Origin: Cryobacterium flavum
GTDB lineage: Bacteria; Actinomycetota; Actinomycetes; Actinomycetales; Microbacteriaceae
DNA length: 64,000 nucleotides
Assembly: GCF_900103805.1 (NCBI RefSeq)
Contig: NZ_FNIB01000004.1
Span: 1-64,000 of the forward strand
Direction: 5' to 3'
Positions 60,404-64,000 of this stretch are shown here, in pieces. The notes below the pieces were generated by a model. It worked only from the letters and a program-made list of their open reading frames with translations. It was not told where the DNA came from and did no database searches. Made by a program: the position numbers and the translations under genes. Every line of letters begins with the position of its first letter. Within the stretch, counting starts at the first letter, position 1.

Positions 60404-60650
60404 TCAGGCGAGGTTGCAGGTCACCTTACTGTTGCCGGGGTTGACCGTGGCGAGATAAGTTGCCGCCGGTGCCGTCCAGTTGGTGAAGTGCCGAGCGGCC
60501 ACGACGATTGTGAAGCCGACGCCACGTAGCCGTCGTCGGTGAACAGCGCAAAAGTCATTACGGCGCTCAGCCCGAGAACGGCGCCAGCCGTGAGAACGGC
60601 TTGGGCACGTACCGGGGACTTCTTGGGTAGAAAACTACGGTGCTAATCAC
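60404..60650 (-). pseudogene. Small exported protein gene with two frame breaks
   Basis: Reading leftward from GTG 60650: ISTVVF, then in the next frame LPKKSPVRAQAVLTAGAVLGLSAVMTFALFTDDGYVAS (a basic, hydrophobic export signal), then in the third frame GFTIVVAARHFTNWTAPAATYLATVNPGNSKVTCNLA and a stop at 60404-60406. One added base near 60631 and one near 60520 make a single frame of 82 codons. The signal resembles SipW-dependent actinobacterial proteins, but that is uncertain. It lies just after the Tad genes in opposite orientation. Confidence 0.5.
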
Positions 60651-60723
60651 GGGTTGGGTTGCGCCTCACCTTGCGGGAGACACGCAGAACCGAAGCCATC
60701 TGGCTTCGGTCCCTTCAATTGGG

Positions 60724-60794
60724 AGGGGTCGACGGGAATCGAACCCGCGTCATAAGTTTGGAAAACTCAGGCTCTACCATTGAGCTACGACCCC
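60724..60794 (-). tRNA. tRNA-Gly (anticodon UCC)
   Basis: 71-nt cloverleaf on the minus strand: acceptor GGGGTCG pairs with CGACCCC, D arm GCTC...GAGC, anticodon stem TGAGT/ACTTA with loop TTTCCAA (anticodon TCC), T arm CGGGT-TCGATTC-CCGTC (T-stem CGGG/CCCG). No CCA is encoded. Confidence 0.95.
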
Positions 60795-60977
60795 ACGCCC
60801 AACATTCGGGCACTGGAATAGCGTAGTACAAGAAACCGGGCACCGGATGCCAGTGCGGGCGTATCCGCTCGAATGCCGTGCATTAGACTGACTGAGGTCA
60901 ATCCGGCTGTCGCAAGCTTCTGCCTGCGCCGACAGATTGATTCCCCAACAAAAGTAGTACCAGCGGATCGAACGATC

Positions 60978-61051
60978 CGGGGCGTAGCTCAGCTTGGTAG
61001 AGCGCTCGTTTTGGGGGCGAGAAGTCGCAGGTTCAACTCCTGTCGCCCCGA
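60978..61051 (+). tRNA. tRNA-Pro (anticodon UGG)
   Basis: 74-nt cloverleaf: acceptor CGGGGCG/CGCCCCG, D arm GCTC...GAGC, anticodon stem CTCGT/GCGAG with loop TTTGGGG (anticodon TGG), T arm GCAGG-TTCAACT-CCTGT. It lies 43 nt upstream of tig on the same strand and may share its transcript. Confidence 0.95.
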
Positions 61052-61094
61052 CATTACCCGCAGCACACCGTTTCAATACACAGGAGAGTCTCGA

Positions 61095-62501
61095 GTGAAG
61101 TCCACGGTCGAAAAACTGAGCCCCACGCGCGCCAAGCTCACCATCACGGTGAGCCCCGACGAGCTGAAGCCAGCCATCACCCACGCCTACGGCCACATTG
61201 CCGAAGACATCAACATCCCCGGTTTTCGTAAGGGAAAGATCCCGCCCGCGATCATCGACCAGCGCGTCGGCAAGGCTGCCGTTCTGGAACACGCCGTCAA
61301 CGAGGGCCTCGACGGTTTCTACCGCGCCGCCGTCGAAGAGAACAAGCTGCGCCCGCTGGGTCGCCCCGAAGCCGACATCGTCGAATGGCCGAGCAACACC
61401 GACTTCTCCGGTGATCTGCTTCTCGCCATCGAGGTTGACGTGCGCCCCGAGATCGACCTGCCCGACTACGCCGGCCTCAAGCTCACCGTCGATGCTGTCT
61501 CGGTCTCCGACGAAGAAGTCGCGGAAGAACTCGACAAGCTGCGCAGCCGTTTCGGCACGCTTATCACCGTTGACCGCCCCGCCAAGACCGGCGACTTCGC
61601 CCAGATCGACCTGAACGCCGCGATCGACGGCGACGAGGTTGACACCGCCAGCGGAATTTCCTACGAGGTCGGCTCCGGCGACCTCATCGACGGCATCGAC
61701 GAGGCGCTCGATTCGCTCAGCGCCGGCGAGACCACCACCTTCAACTCCGACCTCATGGGCGGAGACCACGAGGGTGAGACGGCCGAGATCACGATTACGG
61801 TCATCGCTGTCAAGGAGCGCGAACTGCCAGAGGCCAACGACGACTTCGCTCAGATCTCGAGCGAGTTCGACACGATCGCCGAGTTGACCGAGAGCCTCAA
61901 GGTTCAGGTCGAGAATTCCAAGGCCTTCGGCCAGGGCAGCCAGGCCCGCGAGCGTCTCATTGAGACGCTGCTTGGTTCGGTCGACGTTCCGATCCCCGCC
62001 GCGATCATCCTCGACGAGGTGAACCGTCACCTCGAGGGCGAAAGCCGACTCGAAGACGACACCCACCGCGCCGAGGTCACCGAGGCTAGCGAGAAGACGT
62101 TCCGTCAGCAGATTCTGCTCGACACGATCGCCGAAGCGGAGCAGGTCAAGGTCAGCCAGGACGAGCTGACCCAGTACCTCATCCAGGGCGCCAGCCAGTA
62201 CGGCATGGACCCGAGCGAGTTCGTACAGACGCTCAACACCAACGGTCAGATTCCGTCGATGGTCGCCGAGGTTGCCCGTAACAAGGCCCTCGCCATCGCC
62301 CTGGGCAAGGCCGAGGTCGTTGACTCCAACGGCAAGCCGGTCGACCTGAGCGAATTCACCGGCCCGGTCGCTGATGATTCCGCCGACGACGCCGCTGTCG
62401 AAGCGGATGCCGCCACCAGCGACGACGACGCCCCCGTCGTCGAAGCCGACGCCGAGGTTGAAGAGAAGCCCAAGAAGAAGAAGGCCGCTGCCAAGAAGTA
62501 G
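61095..62501 (+). CDS. tig: Trigger factor
   Basis: 468 residues from GTG 61095 (CAGGAG 9 nt upstream). Ribosome-associated chaperone and peptidyl-prolyl isomerase. The N-terminal ribosome-binding motif GFRKGKIP (seen in [16 protein letters not shown]) is intact; the FKBP-type domain ([18 protein letters not shown]...[21 protein letters not shown]) and C-terminal arms follow. The tail is acidic then Lys-rich ([13 protein letters not shown]), common in Actinobacteria. Located just upstream of clpP1-clpP2, the usual order. A terminator follows. Confidence 0.97.
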   Translation: MKSTVEKLSPTRAKLTITVSPDELKPAITHAYGHIAEDINIPGFRKGKIPPAIIDQRVGKAAVLEHAVNEGLDGFYRAAVEENKLRPLGRPEADIVEWPSNTDFSGDLLLAIEVDVRPEIDLPDYAGLKLTVDAVSVSDEEVAEELDKLRSRFGTLITVDRPAKTGDFAQIDLNAAIDGDEVDTASGISYEVGSGDLIDGIDEALDSLSAGETTTFNSDLMGGDHEGETAEITITVIAVKERELPEANDDFAQISSEFDTIAELTESLKVQVENSKAFGQGSQARERLIETLLGSVDVPIPAAIILDEVNRHLEGESRLEDDTHRAEVTEASEKTFRQQILLDTIAEAEQVKVSQDELTQYLIQGASQYGMDPSEFVQTLNTNGQIPSMVAEVARNKALAIALGKAEVVDSNGKPVDLSEFTGPVADDSADDAAVEADAATSDDDAPVVEADAEVEEKPKKKKAAAKK

Positions 62502-62515
62502 CGGTTGTTTGCGTG

Positions 62516-62550
62516 AAAGGGCCGGCTGGAATCTTCCCAGTCGGCCTTTT
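62516..62550 (+). terminator. Rho-independent terminator after tig
   Basis: AAAGGGCCGGCTGG (62516-62529) pairs, with two G-T wobbles, with CCAGTCGGCCTTTT (62537-62550), which ends in four T. Confidence 0.85.
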
Positions 62551-62666
62551 GCATGCTGAGGGAGCCGTGTGCGCGGCCCGGTAATCTGCCGAGGGCGAAC
62601 AGAGCCGTTTTCGCTCGCGCGCTCCGATAGATTCATTGAGAAGCGACAACTGAAACGGAGCACGAC

Positions 62667-63269
62667 ATGGCCGACCCGACACCCACCAACGGTGTATTTG
62701 ACCGACTGCTGAAGGACCGCATCATCTGGCTCGGCTCAGAGGTCCGTGACGAAAATGCCAACGAGATCTGCGCCAAGATCCTGTTGCTGGCAGCCGAAGA
62801 CTCGAAGCGAGACATCTACCTCTACATCAACTCACCCGGTGGTTCGATCACCGCCGGAATGGCAATCTACGACACGATGCAGTTCGTACCCAACGATATT
62901 GTCACCGTCGGTATCGGCATGGCCGCCTCGATGGGGCAGTTCCTGCTGACCAGTGGAACCAAGGGCAAGCGGTACATCACCCCGAACGCCCGGGTGCTGC
63001 TGCACCAGCCGTCCGGAGGATTCGGCGGCACGGCTGCCGACATCCAGACCCAGGCGCGCCTCATTCTCGACATGAAGCAGCGACTGTCGGAGATCACGGC
63101 CGCGCAGACCGGCAAGACGCCAGAGCAGATCAACGCCGACGGTGACCGCGACAACTGGTTCAGCGCTCAGGAAGCCCTCGAATATGGTTTCGTCGATCAC
63201 CTCCGCGCATCCGCTTCGGATGTCATCGGCGGCGGCGGCACTGACCCCGACGCGGCAGTCACCAAGTAG
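62667..63269 (+). CDS. clpP1: ATP-dependent Clp protease proteolytic subunit 1
   Basis: 200 residues. Serine protease ring subunit: catalytic Ser in GMAASMGQF, His in LLHQPSGG and Asp in the C-terminal third, all in place. With ClpP2 it forms the mixed tetradecamer that ClpX or ClpC1 feeds. CGGAG lies 8 nt before the ATG. The upstream region (62551-62666) holds TAGATT (62628-62633), a plausible -10, and a weak inverted repeat GCGAA-N10-TTCGC (62595-62614). Confidence 0.97.
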   Translation: MADPTPTNGVFDRLLKDRIIWLGSEVRDENANEICAKILLLAAEDSKRDIYLYINSPGGSITAGMAIYDTMQFVPNDIVTVGIGMAASMGQFLLTSGTKGKRYITPNARVLLHQPSGGFGGTAADIQTQARLILDMKQRLSEITAAQTGKTPEQINADGDRDNWFSAQEALEYGFVDHLRASASDVIGGGGTDPDAAVTK

Positions 63270-63296
63270 TCCACCGAAACTGAACAGGAAGAAATC

Positions 63297-63980
63297 ATGA
63301 CTATCCCCACATTCGGTGGAACGGCCTACAGCTCGATGGGCGGCTCGACCAAGAACGCTCCTGAATCTCGCTACATTCTCCCCACCTTCGAAGAGCGCAC
63401 CGCCTACGGCTACAAGCGCCAGGACCCTTACGCCAAGCTGTTCGAAGACCGCATCATCTTTCTCGGTGTGCAGGTCGACGACGCCTCGGCCGATGACGTC
63501 ATGGCCCAGCTCCTCGTGCTCGAGAGTCAGGACCCCGACCGCGACATCACCATGTACATCAACTCGCCCGGCGGTTCGTTCACCGCTATGACGGCGATCT
63601 ACGACACCATGCAGTACATTCGTCCGCACGTGATGACCGTGTGCCTCGGCCAGGCGGCATCCGCTGCCGCAGTGCTGCTTGCCGGTGGTACAGCGGGCAA
63701 GCGTCTCGCCCTGCCGAACGCGCGCATCCTCATTCACCAGCCCTCGGTTGGTGGCCAGGGCGGCGGCCAGGCCTCGGACATCGAGATTCAGGCAGCCGAG
63801 ATTCTGCGCATGCGCGTTTGGCTTGAAGAGACCCTCGCTCACCACTCCAACCGGAGCGTGGAGCAAGTCAACAAGGACATTGACCGCGACAAGATCATGA
63901 GCGCGGCCGAGGCCCTCGAATACGGCCTGATCGACCAGGTTCTGACCAGCCGCAAAAACCTTCCGATGCTGGTCAAATAG
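63297..63980 (+). CDS. clpP2: ATP-dependent Clp protease proteolytic subunit 2
   Basis: 227 residues. Catalytic Ser lies in [11 protein letters not shown] and His in LIHQPSVGG, followed by [21 protein letters not shown]. The N-terminal extension ([16 protein letters not shown]...) is longer than in ClpP1, as in actinobacterial ClpP2. AGGAAG precedes the ATG and the gap to clpP1 is 27 nt, so the two are one operon; clpX is expected next, beyond the window. Confidence 0.97.
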   Translation: MTIPTFGGTAYSSMGGSTKNAPESRYILPTFEERTAYGYKRQDPYAKLFEDRIIFLGVQVDDASADDVMAQLLVLESQDPDRDITMYINSPGGSFTAMTAIYDTMQYIRPHVMTVCLGQAASAAAVLLAGGTAGKRLALPNARILIHQPSVGGQGGGQASDIEIQAAEILRMRVWLEETLAHHSNRSVEQVNKDIDRDKIMSAAEALEYGLIDQVLTSRKNLPMLVK

Positions 63981-64000
63981 CCTGTGACCTGAACCGGTAC

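Larger units (their letters stand above)
8665..63665. repeat. Dispersed 10-mer AGCGGATGCC / GGCATCCGCT (18 exact copies listed)
   Basis: Exact copies found by eye start at 8665, 8782, 16420, 16788, 20113, 25372, 28156, 31874, 38495, 38641, 42014, 46731, 46999, 52783, 53010, 59438, 62402 and 63656. The core GCGGATGC/GCATCCGC occurs at least 14 further times (for example 8271, 19191, 20792, 32831, 38564, 39048, 40991, 41561, 44478, 45641, 47033, 54487, 55629, 63207). Both orientations occur, in genes and between genes. In genes it is read as Ala-Asp-Ala, Ala-Ser-Ala, Gly-Ile-Arg or Arg-Met, so protein sequence alone does not explain it. The coordinates given span first to last exact copy; the motif itself is 10 bp each. 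Confidence 0.85.

Noticed and set aside
62595-62620. ClgR-type operator upstream of clpP1
   Set aside because: GCGAA-N10-TTCGC is inverted with respect to the known ClgR box (CGC-N5-GCG) and the other candidate there mismatches key positions.

Overview
The window looks like a chromosomal segment of a high-GC actinobacterium, most likely a Microbacteriaceae member (Cryobacterium/Leifsonia/Salinibacterium type). This rests on tandem clpP1-clpP2 after trigger factor, a group II truncated haemoglobin, a mycothiol-nitroreductase-like protein, two degenerate DUF222/HNH (13E12-type) genes, a monoderm Tad/Flp pilus locus, many GTG starts, and many genes whose -10 box lies only 5-7 nt before the start codon (leaderless style). 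The family assignment is inference; no rRNA is present.

Layout. 1-5.7 kb: relic DUF222 gene, a frame-interrupted lipoprotein, nadE, small unknown genes, msrA, a short ssb and a DUF6993-like lipoprotein. 5.7-10.8 kb: ettA, a hotdog thioesterase, an ECF sigma/anti-sigma pair with a SigL-like autoregulatory promoter, tesB and a conserved unknown gene. 10.8-19.2 kb: a putrescine/GABA catabolic unit (divergent PucR regulator, gabT, succinate-semialdehyde dehydrogenase, putrescine oxidase, tandem-UspA protein, APC permease). 19.2-35.3 kb: an accessory-rich stretch with an azoreductase, a decayed DUF222/HNH gene, two lipoproteins, disrupted small genes, a PIN-domain protein, an alkyladenine glycosylase, DUF488 and DUF1772 proteins, a luciferase-like oxidoreductase and F420-reductase-like pair divergent from a MarR regulator, a TIGR01777 epimerase, a GNAT, glbO and an MscS channel. 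35.4-43 kb: aminopeptidase N, a DUF2332 protein, and a regulator/DUF2249/membrane-fused NirK-like copper protein locus. 43-53.5 kb: AAA ATPase, lipoprotein, MazEF-like pair, an SDR with a Cys4 ribbon, an MHS-type MFS transporter, a mycothiol-nitroreductase-like protein, rpiB, an Nei/Fpg glycosylase and a CueO-like oxidase. 53.6-60.3 kb: Tad pilus genes flp-tadE-tadG-cpaB-cpaE-cpaF-tadB-tadC. 60.4-64 kb: a broken small secreted-protein gene, tRNA-Gly(UCC), tRNA-Pro(UGG), tig, clpP1, clpP2.

Two signals stand out beyond the gene list. First, the 10-mer AGCGGATGCC/GGCATCCGCT occurs exactly at least 18 times, and its core GCGGATGC at least 32 times, in both orientations and several reading frames; I estimate about 0.3 and about 5 by chance at 65% GC. 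Its role is unknown; an uptake-sequence-like or other highly iterated motif is possible. Second, at least eight apparent one-base losses all fall in six small or accessory genes (about 3.8 kb), while the long conserved genes are intact. That argues for real decay, or for errors that happen to concentrate there; raw reads would decide.
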